In this document: positions 21,613 through 31,503 of the stretch, piece by piece
How positions within the stretch are numbered: position 1 is the first letter of the stretch
Layout: each line of letters opens with the position of its first letter
Assembly (NCBI GenBank): GCA_963921195.1
Contig: OY992537.1
Span: 80,861,287-80,925,286, forward strand
Direction: 5' to 3'
Length of the DNA stretch: 64,000 nucleotides
Source of the DNA: Pegoplata infirma
Taxonomy: Eukaryota > Arthropoda > Insecta > Diptera > Anthomyiidae
Translations under genes and position numbers: made by a program
The notes under the pieces: model-generated
Seen by the model: the letters and a program-made list of their open reading frames with translations, nothing else
Database searches by the model: none
Told to the model about the DNA's origin: nothing

Positions 21613-22041
21613 AATACCCGCTTTGAATGCGTGCGTCCTATTTTCTGAAATCGACGTTTCATGGGCTCCAGCTATCGAAATCACAGGAGAAAATATACTA
21701 CGGACCAAATGGTCCCTTAACCTAAGATACGTATTTTTTATTTTTCTCAGTCCTGGTTTAAGTCAGAACCTAGATTTTTTATTTTAAATAACATTGTTTT
21801 ATAAAAAGACCCCATGAGCAAAAAAAATAAGCCAGTATATATCACCGTTCAAAAGTTACAAAGGAAACAATCCAAAAATTGGACCAAATGGGCTTAACCT
21901 AACAGCAGTGTTAAGATGAAATAGCTCAAAAATACAAAAAAATCACAATTTTTACCCATTCGTTTAAAATACTCAACTTTGCGCCACTTTAGACAATAAT
22001 ATTGTATTACAAGGCTCATAAAAATATTTAAGTTGTATGTT

Positions 22042-22846
22042 CCCAGCAGAAATAAATCGAGATTTTGGCGACACAGCATCTGTTTATAGCATACCGTAGC
22101 GCATCCAAAGAGCGCTCTTAGGGATGCAGTAAAAGGAAGGGGAAAAAATTTTAATTCTTTTTTAAGATTTTTTATATAAAACTTATAATGTGTAATTATT
22201 TTTTGATAAAATTTCACACTTGCTTTCCTTTTTAATATTTTTAACACTTTTTGAATAAAAAAACATGAGTTTTAGACAAAGACACATGATTTGACTGCAT
22301 CATTATTGCGCATTAATCAGCGCTGCAAATAGCGCTTCAATCATAGCATCTTTGACCGCTGTTCCCAAAAAAAATCCCATAAAAAATGTGAAAATGAAAA
22401 TTTCCGATATTTTTTTGATGTTCACTTCCGATTTTTTTTTTCATTTTGTTTCACATAAATAAAGTTTTGTAAAGTAAAACGAATGAATTTTTTTGTTATA
22501 TTTTTTTAAATTTTAGTTATTTGATTTCAACTTTGAATTTACAGCATCTTTATTCTGCTTAAATCAGCTCTACAAAGATACATGAATTCACTGCATCTTT
22601 AATCTGCTTAAATCAGCGCTAAAAAGATACATGAATTTACAGCATCTTTATTCTGCTTAAATCAGCGCTCTAAAGACACGTGATTTCAGTGCATCTAAAG
22701 AGCGCTGTTTCTGTGTATCCAACTAGCGCTCTAAAGTGGGACATCGCCTTAGGGAATCATGCATGAATTCAGCGCAATTGCATGCGCTCCTTTACTCAAG
22801 TTCCCCTTCCAAAAGCTGCTGAACGTTCAGCAAAATTTCTGCTGGG
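22042..22846. mobile_element. TIR DNA element, copy 3 (short form), CCCAGCAGAAAT family
   Basis: 805 bp, almost identical to copy 2 (1624-2429), including the same internal deletion relative to copy 1. Flanks TATGTT and TTTTGAAG give no clear duplication beyond TT/TT. ORFs on the minus strand are not genes. Confidence 0.87.
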
Positions 22847-22997
22847 TTTTGAAGTATTAGCTATATATAATATGGCATCAAAATTTCATCAAGATAAAAA
22901 AAGAGAAAAAATGAATTTTGGGCGTAATTGACCACCGAGCGATGCATCAATGGTACATCGATGTTACAATTTTTGTCCTCTAATTCCCAATGGGAGA

Positions 22998-23190
22998 GGA
23001 GTTCATATTTGCTAAATAATCTTGACAGTGGAATCTGACAAATTCCGAAACACCTATCGACTAACTCTTGCAAAAATAACTAACGCAAATAAATTTAAAA
23101 ATCATTTTCATGAAAACTATTTTATGAGAATATTATAGTCTTAATTGGTAAAGGAAACAATGAACTCAAGCAAGAATAATCATACACAAA
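22998..23190. repeat. B-type foldback, right half only
   Basis: CTTGACAGTGGAATCTGACA...CGAAACACC matches the right arm of the 34.85-36.14 kb palindrome, followed by TTTTATGAGAATATTATAGT and GTAAAGGAAACAATGAACTC. No left arm is present. The preceding 22847-22997 is anonymous. Confidence 0.65.
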
Positions 23191-23199
23191 ATATAAAAA

Positions 23200-23308
23200 A
23201 AATATTGAAAAAAATATGGATGAAAAAAAAGAAGAACAAAAAAATATTAATAGAAAAAAGTATTAATAACAAAAATATTGATAAAAAAATATTGATAAAA
23301 AAATATTG
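23200..23308. repeat. AAAAATATTGATAAA-type short array
   Basis: Units such as AAAAAAATATTGATAA repeat several times and resume at 25467-25565 on the far side of the foldback element. The foldback therefore appears to have inserted into this array. Confidence 0.65.
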
Positions 23309-25466
23309 ATAAAGGGTCAGTCTTAGTGAATTCAATCATGAATATTTTTGACCCCCTCTGATATTGATGAAATTTGGTTCAGTTCTTACACTACGTAAAA
23401 AACTAACAAATGCAAATTTTCAGCCCTCTAAGTAAACAGGGGCCGAAAATACGAAGGGTCAACGTTTCCCACAAAATCTCCGAGTCGCGACACTTTACAC
23501 CGTAAAAACTTAATATCGTTGGTTCAATTATAGCTAGAAATCCCATTTTTGGTTTGTTTTGAAGCTCATAATATGCTCTACAAGACCTACTATAACCAAA
23601 AAATTTTCGAAAAAAATAAGGGCTGCCTCCAAAGGATGGTATCCCCCGATTTTTACTTGATAATCTTATACTTAATAATCTTATAGAGGAAGTCCTAAAG
23701 AATATACTCTAAAATTTTAATGTTGGGACAACAATGGGCTTGCTCAAAATCTAAATTTTTCACAATTTCCCATAAAATCTCCAAATCGCAACACTCTTGA
23801 ACCTTAAAAATTTAATATCATAAGTGCTATTGTAGCTACAGAGAACATTTTTGTTTTTTTTAAGCTTATAATACGCTCTACAAGACCTACCATAACCAAA
23901 AAATGTCCAAAAATAAGGGGTGCCCCCTTATTTAAAGGTCGTGGCAAAGGGTGGAGGAAATGGGGTGAAAGTACCCCCCGATTTTTTTTTACTTGGCATT
24001 CTCAAAGTGCAAGTCCTAACATATCCTAAAAAACACATCCTAAAATTTTTTTGTTGGAACAACAATGGGATCGACCAAAATCAAAATTTTTCACAATTTC
24101 CCCCAAAATCTCCAAGTCGCAAAACTCTTGCACATAACAAATTTAATATCGTGGGCTCTATTGTATCTCCAGAGTCCATTTTTTGCTTGTTTTAAAGCTC
24201 TTAATATGCCCTACAATAGCGCGTCCCGAATTCAATTTTTTTTAGCTTGCCCCCTTAAACGATGGGGATTTAGGACCCTTTTACGGTAAAAATAACAAAA
24301 ACATGTTCGGACAAAAAACCAGTTGGCTACCAGCAGCTAAAGATTGCAATCTTAGTGCATTTTGAAAAAACTTTTTTTTTTTGTTGTCCAAAATTTTGAC
24401 GCCAAAAGTTGCGCAATACAGAGTACATTTGAGGAAAAATATTAATAAAATTTCCATGAAGTAATTTTGGTACAGCGTTGCGCAACTTTTGACATACATT
24501 TAAAAAAAAACAAAAAAAAAATGTTTTTTTCAAAATGCACTATGATTGCAATCTTGAGCCGCTGGTAGCCAACTGGTTTTTTGTCCAAAACTTTTTTTGT
24601 TATTTTTCCCGTAAAAGGGTCTTAAATCCCCATCTTTTGAGGGGGCAAGCACTTTCAAATTCGAAAAAGAGCCGAATTCGGGATGCGCTACCCTACAATA
24701 TTACTATCACAAAAAAATAAAAAAAAGAAGATGTGCCTCTTGTATTAAAAGATCGTGGCAAGGGGTGGGGGAAATCGGGGGACAGTATCCCCCAATTTTT
24801 TTTAACTTGGTTTTTTTAAAGAGTAAATTCTATAGAGCATATCCCGAAATTTTTATCTTTAAAACAAAGCTTTAAAACAAAAAATGGGCTCTGTAGCTAA
24901 AAAGCACTTATGATAATAAATTTTTAAGGTTCAAGAGTGTTGCGATTTAGAGATTTTGGGGGAAATTGTGAAAAATTTTGATATTGAGCGATCCTATTGT
25001 TGTCCCAACATAAAAATTTTAGAATATATTCTTTAGGAATTTCTCTATAAGACTATCAAGTATAAAAAAAAAATCGAAGGATACCATCCTCCCCATTTTC
25101 TCCTCCCTATATCACGACCTTTAAATAAGGTAGGTAACCCTTATTTTTTTCGAAAATTTGTTGGTTATGGTAGGGGTTGTAAAGCATATTATGAGCTTTA
25201 AAACAAATCAAAAATGGACTTTCTAGCTATAATAGAACCAACGATATTAAGTTTTTAAGGCGCAAAGTGTCGCGACTGGGAGATTTTGGGGGAAATTTTG
25301 ACCCTCCGTATTTTCGGCCAGTGTTTACTTGGAGGGCTGAAAATAAGTGAGCGTCACTTTATCACTTCGTGCTACAACTACACCAAATTTCATCAAAATC
25401 GGAGGAGGTCAAGAAAACTTTCAGCTATTTTTCATTGATTTCAATAATACTGACCCTAAAAAAAAT
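23309..25466. mobile_element. Foldback element with tandem units in its arms
   Basis: Ends GGGTCAGTCTTAGTGAATTC and GGGTCAGTATTATTGAAATC (complement of right). The left arm contains three or more direct copies of a roughly 300-bp unit marked by CACAATTTCCC.., AAATCTCC(A/G)A(A/G)TCGC, GCTCTACAAGACCTACYATA and ACCCCCCGATTTTT (near 23480, 23760, 24090). The right arm holds inverted copies (near 24960, 25270). The turn-around is near 24865, so the arms are unequal. A palindromic hAT element sits at 24217-24690. Organisation resembles Drosophila Foldback elements (analogy only). Confidence 0.72.
24209..24698. mobile_element. Palindromic hAT-like element (P3) with perfect CCCTACAA duplication
   Basis: The element is 24217-24690, TAGCGCGTCCCGAATTC / TAGCGCATCCCGAATTC. 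Flanks CCCTACAA at 24209-24216 and 24691-24698. It is inverted repeat almost from end to end: TTAGGACCCTTTTACGG, CCAGTTGGCTACCAGC and GATTGCAATCTTAGTGCATT are all mirrored. The centre carries AAAAGTTGCGCAA in both senses. Core words match P1 at 43490-44228. Non-coding. Confidence 0.92.
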
Positions 25467-25565
25467 ATTGATGAAAAAAAAATATTGATGAAAAATTATT
25501 TTGTTAAAAAAAAAAATTGATTAAAAAAATTATTGATTAAAAAAAAATTGATAAAAAAAAAATTA

Positions 25566-27182
25566 CACAGCTCAACATGAAAATTCGGATTGGATTGGAT
25601 GTCTATCACGTCAGGATTTTGTGTAATTCGGGGTTAAAATGACGAAAAAGACCATTTTAATGTAAGATCCTGACATGCGATTGACTTGGTTTCAAACTCA
25701 TTCAAAAGTATGTAGTTTTCTCTATAAGACAAGAGAAAAAGTTCTTGGAATTTAATTTTCTTAAATGATAAAAAAAACATTACCAAAAAACCTTCCATTT
25801 TTTAAATATTTAGTGTATACAGTGTTTTTTTAACAAATTTCCATACAAATAGACACGTAAGTATTAGATTTAAAGAATTTGTGGCTAATGATTTTTTCAC
25901 CATTAAAAAAATTAAATTTCAAGAAAATTTGATTTTGTCTTAAAGTAAAAATTACTCACTTTCGAATGAGCTTGATATCAAGGCATTCTAATTTTATAGG
26001 CGCCCAAAAATGGTCAAAATAGGTAATTTTTTACACTTTAACCGCGATTTTCACAAAGATAGAAAATTTTGAGTGACCGTTTTGGAATCAGGAAACCAAA
26101 ACCTATAAAACTTTTTTGGTTTCATTTAAAACGCAGCGACAAACTTCAGATTGTATCTTATGGAAGGTGCATTGTTAATTCTTACATTAAATAAGCGAAA
26201 TAACCAGTTTTTTAGCTCTACTGTTATTAAAAAAAAAATTATAACAGATTCACATAAAACTCTTTAGGCACAGGTTTGTTGGTTTGCTAAATTATAATTT
26301 GCCATTTGAAAATCTAACTTCGGATTCTTATTTCTTATTTCGTAGTATAAAAAGTTTCAAGCAAATGGTTTTATTTTCAAAAAATATGGTCGCCATGTTG
26401 AATCCGCCAAATCTGTAATGTTTTTAAAAAATTAGGCGCCATATTGGATCCGTTATATTGAAATTCAAAAGCCGCCACTAGGCATTCAAAAGTAAATATT
26501 TTTAAGTAATTTATAATTTTTTTTGAAAAAAATTTAAAACTATACCAATTTTCAAGAGAGGTCCGGTTGGCGAAGAAATGTATGTGTTCCAAGTATGACA
26601 ACCAAATGTCGGGTATTAATTAAAAATAAATATGCTAATTTTTTGTTCATTCCTGTATTATTTTTTTTAAACGTGATAATGTTTTGGTTTTTATTGCTAT
26701 TAAAAATGTGTACCGACATACATATATTATTCTCATACAATTTTCCCTAATAACAAGTAAAACAAAAATAAAATTTATCATAATTTTTTATCATGTGGCA
26801 TGTCAGTTAGTTATTTCGCTGTAATTGTGTTGTTATTGTAAAACACAATAACACTTTATTGGCCCCTATGTACGTTTCGTGGTTTGTTCTTTAAATATTA
26901 TATGCCAACAATTATATATTTACATAAATATTTTGTTGTATTGGCATTTGTATATGACATAAAAAAAGTGCGTTTAATTTGAAAGAGTAAATCGAATTAT
27001 ATTTTCCCTAGAAACATTTCAACAAATTACACTGTTTACATTATTTTTGGACAAAACTTCGTTTTTGTTATTTAACTGCCTTTAAGAATTTTATGTAATA
27101 TTTATTTGTTGTGGCCATCAAAATTAAAAAAAAAAACAGATTTTAGGGAAGTGTATACAAGAATATGTCAAGGAGTCAGGGA
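25566..27182. other. AT-rich, no recognised feature
   Basis: I found no transposase or host-protein motif and no repeat shared with the rest of the window, except AAACGTGATAATGTTTTGG near 26668, a possible DINE-tail scrap. ORFs (26377-26601, 26552-26740) lack motifs. Confidence 0.4.
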
Positions 27183-27336
27183 GCCCCTGTTGGTTAGTTG
27201 GTTGCGTGCTAAACTATGAAACAGGGGGTCGTGGGTTCGATTCCCTTCAAAACACTTGGACTATTTTGCTACAATGAGACTACCAGTTCCCGGTTAGGTT
27301 GAAATTATTAAAAATCATTTGTAATTAAATAAAAAT
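27183..27336 (+). mobile_element. tRNA-derived SINE, copy 1
   Basis: Head GCCCCTGTTGGTTAGTTGGT (A box-like), then GGGTTCGATTCCC (B box). The body CAGTTCCCGGTTAGGTTGAA ends in A/T-rich AATTAAATAAAAATT. Matches copies at 32495 and 56897 (reverse). The acceptor stem cannot close, so it is not a functional tRNA. Pol III promoter inferred from the boxes. Confidence 0.85.
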
Positions 27337-27525
27337 TAATTTAATACAAAAATATTTTTCTTGTCAACATCTTGATATATGTATGAGTTCAGTTATCTAT
27401 TATTTCTTTTGTCCACGATACTGCATTCTGTAGAATTTGCTGGATGAAAATGCGATTTTGATCGTGTATGGGCTTGTTGGACGACCATCACAAAAACAAA
27501 AAAACCAAATGCGGACATGAGCATT

Positions 27526-27609
27526 TCCATACACTTGCAGTATAGTTTTACAATTTGAGGGATGGACATGAATCCCTCGAATTGTAAAACGATACTGCAA
27601 GTGTATGGA
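27526..27609. ncRNA. Near-perfect 84-nt hairpin (38-bp stem), miRNA-precursor-sized
   Basis: The left arm 27526-27563 starts TCCATACACTTGCAGTAT and the right arm 27572-27609 is its complement with two differences. The loop is GGACATGA. Length and stem are compatible with a pre-miRNA or a tiny MITE relic. No expression evidence is possible here, so the ncRNA call is tentative. Two minus-strand ORFs run through it by chance. Confidence 0.4.
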
Positions 27610-28184
27610 CACCTTATGAATACAGAAAGACAAAAAAATATATGTAAAATTTGTAGCGATTTCAAGTCTAAAAATTTTTAAAAACGGCTCAAAACTACCC
27701 AAAGTTCTGTCATTACACTGTGCTACACCAAAAAGATGTCTGCGAAGTTTGTACTTTTGTCTATACCATTGAATGAAGATAATGTTTTGCTGTATAAATA
27801 CCAGTTCTTTACAAAGAAAAAAATTTATAGAAAATATAACACTATATTAATTTGTCATTCCATGCAAAACGCATTGAAATATCAGTCGACGACCCCATTA
27901 TGTTTATATCGAGGGAAAATATTCAAATCTTGTTATCTGCAGTGTAATAACATAGCAGATAGCAAGTTATGAATATTTGACATCGATATACATATTACAC
28001 TACTAAGCACGGTTTTTGCACAGTCATTTTGAATACATTTTCTAAAGTATTTTGGCTTTCTAAACACGAATCTGTCATCAGAAAAGTTGTGTCAAATCGC
28101 CTTCTCGAGATATAGGCATTTTAATTTTTTTTTGGACCAAGCCCTCAAAACAGAAAATTTGTGTAATATTGGAAAAGTTTATTT
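27610..28184. other. Degraded repeat scraps and a second hairpin (27904-27990)
   Basis: 27862-27900 (TGTCATTCCATGCAAAACGC, GAAATATCAGTCGACGACCC) is a diverged reverse DINE fragment. 27904-27940 and 27955-27990 are imperfect arms (TCTTGTTATCTGC / GCAGATAGCAAG) around AGTGTAATAACATA. 28040-28150 (CTAAACACGAATCTGTCATC) matches the A-type foldback at 54405. Confidence 0.5.
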
Positions 28185-28503
28185 TCAAATTCCCTGGGTA
28201 CAAGTCCAAGACTTTGAACTTCTCCAAGCATACAAATGTTTCATTTGTTTAGCAAAAATACAAAAAAAACTATAAAAAGTTACCGTTTTTTAATGGGTTG
28301 GTTTACTTCGTCAAGGGGGAACTTTTTCCCCCCTGGTCCGATTTTGCCCATCTCCGAATTTAACCAGCCTATGAACATAAGACATATATGTGCCAAATTT
28401 CAGGAGTCAAGCGCTTTTATTTTGAACTGTATCGTGTCTTCCACAGACGGACGGACGGACAGACGGACATCGCTAGAATGTCTTAGAATCCATCACTGAT
28501 CAA

Positions 28504-28984
28504 TAACACTGTAAGTACGTAAAATTAAAAACAACAAAACGCCGAGACATCAACGCTTAATTTTGGGTCGTAGAACACAGTGGCATTCGCCGTTTTGACA
28601 GATCAGGTCAATATAAAGAGATATTTGATTTTTAAGTTTGTGATTTTCAAGCAATTTTTTTTTTGTTTTTTAAGAAAATTGAAAAAATGAGGAAAAATAT
28701 TTTATTTTACTAGCCTAAATTAATTGGAAATCATTGTTAGAGTAAAGTTGTGACTATTAAATAATAAATAAAGTAATTTTAAAAGAGTTCTTTAGGGATT
28801 TTCCTAGAAAAATATAATAAAAACTCGTTGAAAATCGCAAAACTTTGAAACGAAATATACTTTGATTTTGACCTGACCTGGCAAAACGGAGAATGCCACG
28901 GGATTCTACGACCCAAAATTAAGTTTACGTGTATCGGCGTTTTCGTGTGTCATTTAAAAAGTTAAAATTATACTTACAGTGTAA
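28504..28984. mobile_element. Harbinger-like MITE (M1) with TAA duplication
   Basis: The element is 28507-28981, CACTGTAAGTA at both ends, TAA at 28504-28506 and 28982-28984. Long inner arms: AATTTTGGGTCGTAGAACAC mirrored by GATTCTACGACCCAAAATTA, GTGGCATTCGCCGTTTTG by CAAAACGGAGAATGCCAC, and CAGGTCAA. 475 bp, non-coding. Confidence 0.85.
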
Positions 28985-28986
28985 TA

Positions 28987-29859
28987 TATCGTGGAACTAT
29001 ATTCAATTTGAGCTATCTGCGCGGTTGACGAAAATGAGTTTTTGATGGCAAAATGTTCGCTGGCATAAGTGTCATCTATGGTATTAATTTCAGAACAAAA
29101 AAATTATTTTAAGACTATTTTATTCCAAAAATAGCATGAGCTATGTGAAACCATGTTTTTTTATAAATAAAAATTTGAGCTATCTACAGTTTAGTTTACT
29201 AGGGTAAACTTTTAAATTTAAATTTTTTTACATTATCACTTTTTATACGGTGTTTCCATCAATAAAAATAATGGCAGTTTTTTTTTTTTTTGAAAGTTTC
29301 AACTCCTTTCCGCGGTTAAAAACGCGGTTTTTGAACCATATTTCGATGCGGAGCAAAATCGGTTGAACTTTTTGCATATTTTATTTGTCCATTCGATTGT
29401 ACAGCAAACACAAGTGTTATGACATTTTTCGCAAGCTTCATGAAGGTTCCAAATAATGGCGATTAAGCGCGATAAAATCGATGATTTAAAAAAGAATTAA
29501 AAAGTATATTTTTAGCACTTGTAACAGAAGGGCTTTAAAAACTGAGAAATATGGTACCAAATTCACATTTTTATCATAATCCGTTAAAGAGTTATAAAGC
29601 TTTAAAATCTATATTTAATGAGCTATCTGCTTAGGTTGAATAATTTCAAATAAAAAAGGTTGAGCTATCTGCTGTAACTCAGCGAATAATACGAATTTTT
29701 ACAAACAAAGCACGTATAAAATTTAGTAGTAATTATTAATTAATATTGTAAAAGATCGTCCGACAAAAAGTTTAAAAATACGCGAATGCGACGGTTTTTT
29801 TGCTCTCCTGAAAAGTAATGTTTTTTTAGATAGCTCAAATTGAATATAGTTTAACGATA
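28987..29859. mobile_element. TA-flanked MITE (M2) with repeated GAGCTATCTGC motif
   Basis: The element is 28989-29857: TCGTGGAACTATATTCAATT...GAGCTATCT and the complement of AGATAGCTCAAATTGAATAT...TTAACGA. TA on both sides. The word (T)GAGCTATCTGC or near forms recurs inside (about 29010, 29130, 29176, 29620, 29660). No ORF with homology. Confidence 0.8.
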
Positions 29860-29981
29860 TACTTTATGGGGTCCTAGACCGATATTTCGATGCGTTACAC
29901 ACGGAATGACAAAGTGAGTATACTCCCATACTGTAGTTGTAGGTTATAAAAAATTATGACAAAAAAATATTGATGAAAAAA

Positions 29982-30940
29982 CAAGTAAGAGTGTTAAATT
30001 CGGCTGTGCCGAATCTTTTATACCCTCCAACATGCAAATAAATAAAAAAAAAATGCAGGGGCGTCTTCTCTTTTTTTTTTTTGGGGGGGGTCGGTATTGG
30101 TAATTAGGGGGCACAATTCCTCTCGAATAAGTGTTAAAAAAAATAATTCTTATGCTTTCTGCACTAAAGAAATACAAATTTATCATTATATAAAAAAAAA
30201 AAATTCCACGCCAATAAAAGGGGGGGGGGCGGAACGTAAAACGATATTTTCTAATTCTGTAGGTCCAAATGCAGGACCTTGAACTTCTTGTAGCATAAAA
30301 ATGTTGGATTTGTTAAACAAAAGCACAAAAAATCATGTAAAAATATGATATTTTTCAGAGGTTCAAGGGGGAACTTTTTCCCCCCTGGTCCGATTTTGCC
30401 CATCAACAAACTTAACCAGCCAATGAAGATAAGACATATATGTGCCAAATTTCAGGAGTCTATCACTTTTATTTTGGACTGTATCGTGTCTTCCACAGAC
30501 GGACGGACAGACGGACGGACATCGCTAGAATGTCTTAGAATCGATCACTGATCAATAATATACTTTATGGGGTCCTAGACCGATATTTCGATGCGTTACA
30601 TACGGAATGACAAAGTGAGTATACCCCCATACTGTAGTTGGAGGATATAAAAATATTTATGAACAAAAAAATATTGGTGAAAAAAATATTGAACAAAAAA
30701 ATATTGATGAACAAAAAAAATATTGATGAAAATCAAATATTGATGAACAGAAAAATATTGAAAAAAAATATTAAAAAAAATATATTGAAAAAAAAAGTAT
30801 ATTGATGAAAAAAAAAAAAAATGTTGATGCAAAAAAATATTGAAGAACAAAAATATTGATGAAAAAATATTGATTACAAAAAAATATTAATGCAACTTTT
30901 TTTAAAATTAGACACCAGCCTAAAATCATTGTCATGTTAA
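29982..30940 (+). mobile_element. DINE-1/Helentron-like element F, complete, first of a tandem pair
   Basis: 5' head AAGAGTGTTAAATTCGGCTG (hairpin 29999-30013) and TATACCCTCCAACATGC. Body GGGGGAACTTTTTCCCCCCT; ACGGACGGACAGACGGACGG near 30499; terminal hairpin TACCCCCATACTGTAGTTGG at about 30622-30646. Then an AAAATATTGATGAACAAAA array (30651-30896) and the tail AAAATTAGACACCAGCCTAA...GTCATGTTAAA ending at 30940. Confidence 0.85.
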
Positions 30941-30941
30941 A

Positions 30942-31503
30942 CAAGTGAGAGTGTTAAATTCGGCTGTGTCGAATCTTTTATACCCTCCAACACGTTAAAA
31001 AAAAAACAGGGGCGTCTTTTTTTGGTGTGGGGGGGGGGGGCTGGTAACGTCGGTGGGAGACAACCTTCCTGGAACCAACTGGCAGACTTTGAACTTCTTT
31101 TGAAATAAAAATGTTTCGTTTGCTAAGCAAAAGTACAAAAAACATATAAAAAATGTTTTTTTTTAGAGGTTTGTTTAGTTCTTAAGAGGGGAACTTTTTT
31201 CCCCTGCTCCGATATTGCCCATGTTTGAACTTAACCAGCCCAATACCATAAGACATATTCGTGCCAAATTTCAGGAGTCTAGCTCTTTTACTTTGGACTG
31301 TATCGTGTCTTCCACAGACGGACAGACGGACAGACAGACAGACAGACGGACGGACGGACAGACGGACATCGCTAGAATGTCTTAGAATGGATCACTGATC
31401 AATAATATATACACTTTATGGGGTCCTAGACCGATATTTCGATGCGTTACACACGGAATGACAAAGTGAGTATACCCCCATACTGTGGTTGGAGGGTATA
31501 AAA
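30942..31503 (+). mobile_element. DINE-1/Helentron-like element G, second of the tandem pair
   Basis: Begins CAAGTGAGAGTGTTAAATTC directly behind element F's tail. Has all body blocks, a long GACGGACAGACAGACAGACA tract (31317-31365) and the terminal hairpin TACCCCCATACTGTGGTTGG...GGGTATAAAA at 31503. No A-rich array or tail follows. Confidence 0.85.

Larger units (their letters stand above)
20333..21914. mobile_element. piggyBac-like element with TTAA duplication, decayed and twice invaded
   Basis: The element is 20337-21910, flanked by TTAA at 20333-20336 and 21911-21914. Ends CCCTGCTGTTAGGTTA / CACTGCTGTTAGGTTA. Mirrored subterminal blocks read GGACCATTTTTTGGTCC (20382) and GGACCAAATGGTCC (about 21695) or GGACCAAATGGGC (about 21880). 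TTAA targeting, C-start termini and a transposase scrap together support piggyBac. Without two nested elements about 0.7 kb remains, so it is a deletion derivative. Confidence 0.88.
28185..29948 (+). mobile_element. DINE-1/Helentron-like element E, split by two adjacent MITEs
   Basis: The 5' part starts inside the body (CAAGTCCAAGACTTTGAACT; GGGGAACTTTTTCCCCCCTG). CAGACGGACGGACGGACAGA lies near 28443 and CACTGATCAATAA at 28495. The block resumes at 29858 with TATACTTTATGGGGTCCTAG, TTACACACGGAATGACAAAG and the hairpin TACTCCCATACTGTAGTTG. The 5' head is absent. Confidence 0.8.

Noticed and set aside
23309..25466. Assigning the tandem-unit foldback to the Drosophila FB family
   Set aside because: Architecture is similar, but unit length and sequence are different; I keep only the structural analogy.
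28236..28499. ORF with a conserved-looking C-terminus also seen at 30345-30551 and 8030-8284
   Set aside because: Similarity is due to the shared DINE body and GGACGGACAGAC block, not protein conservation.
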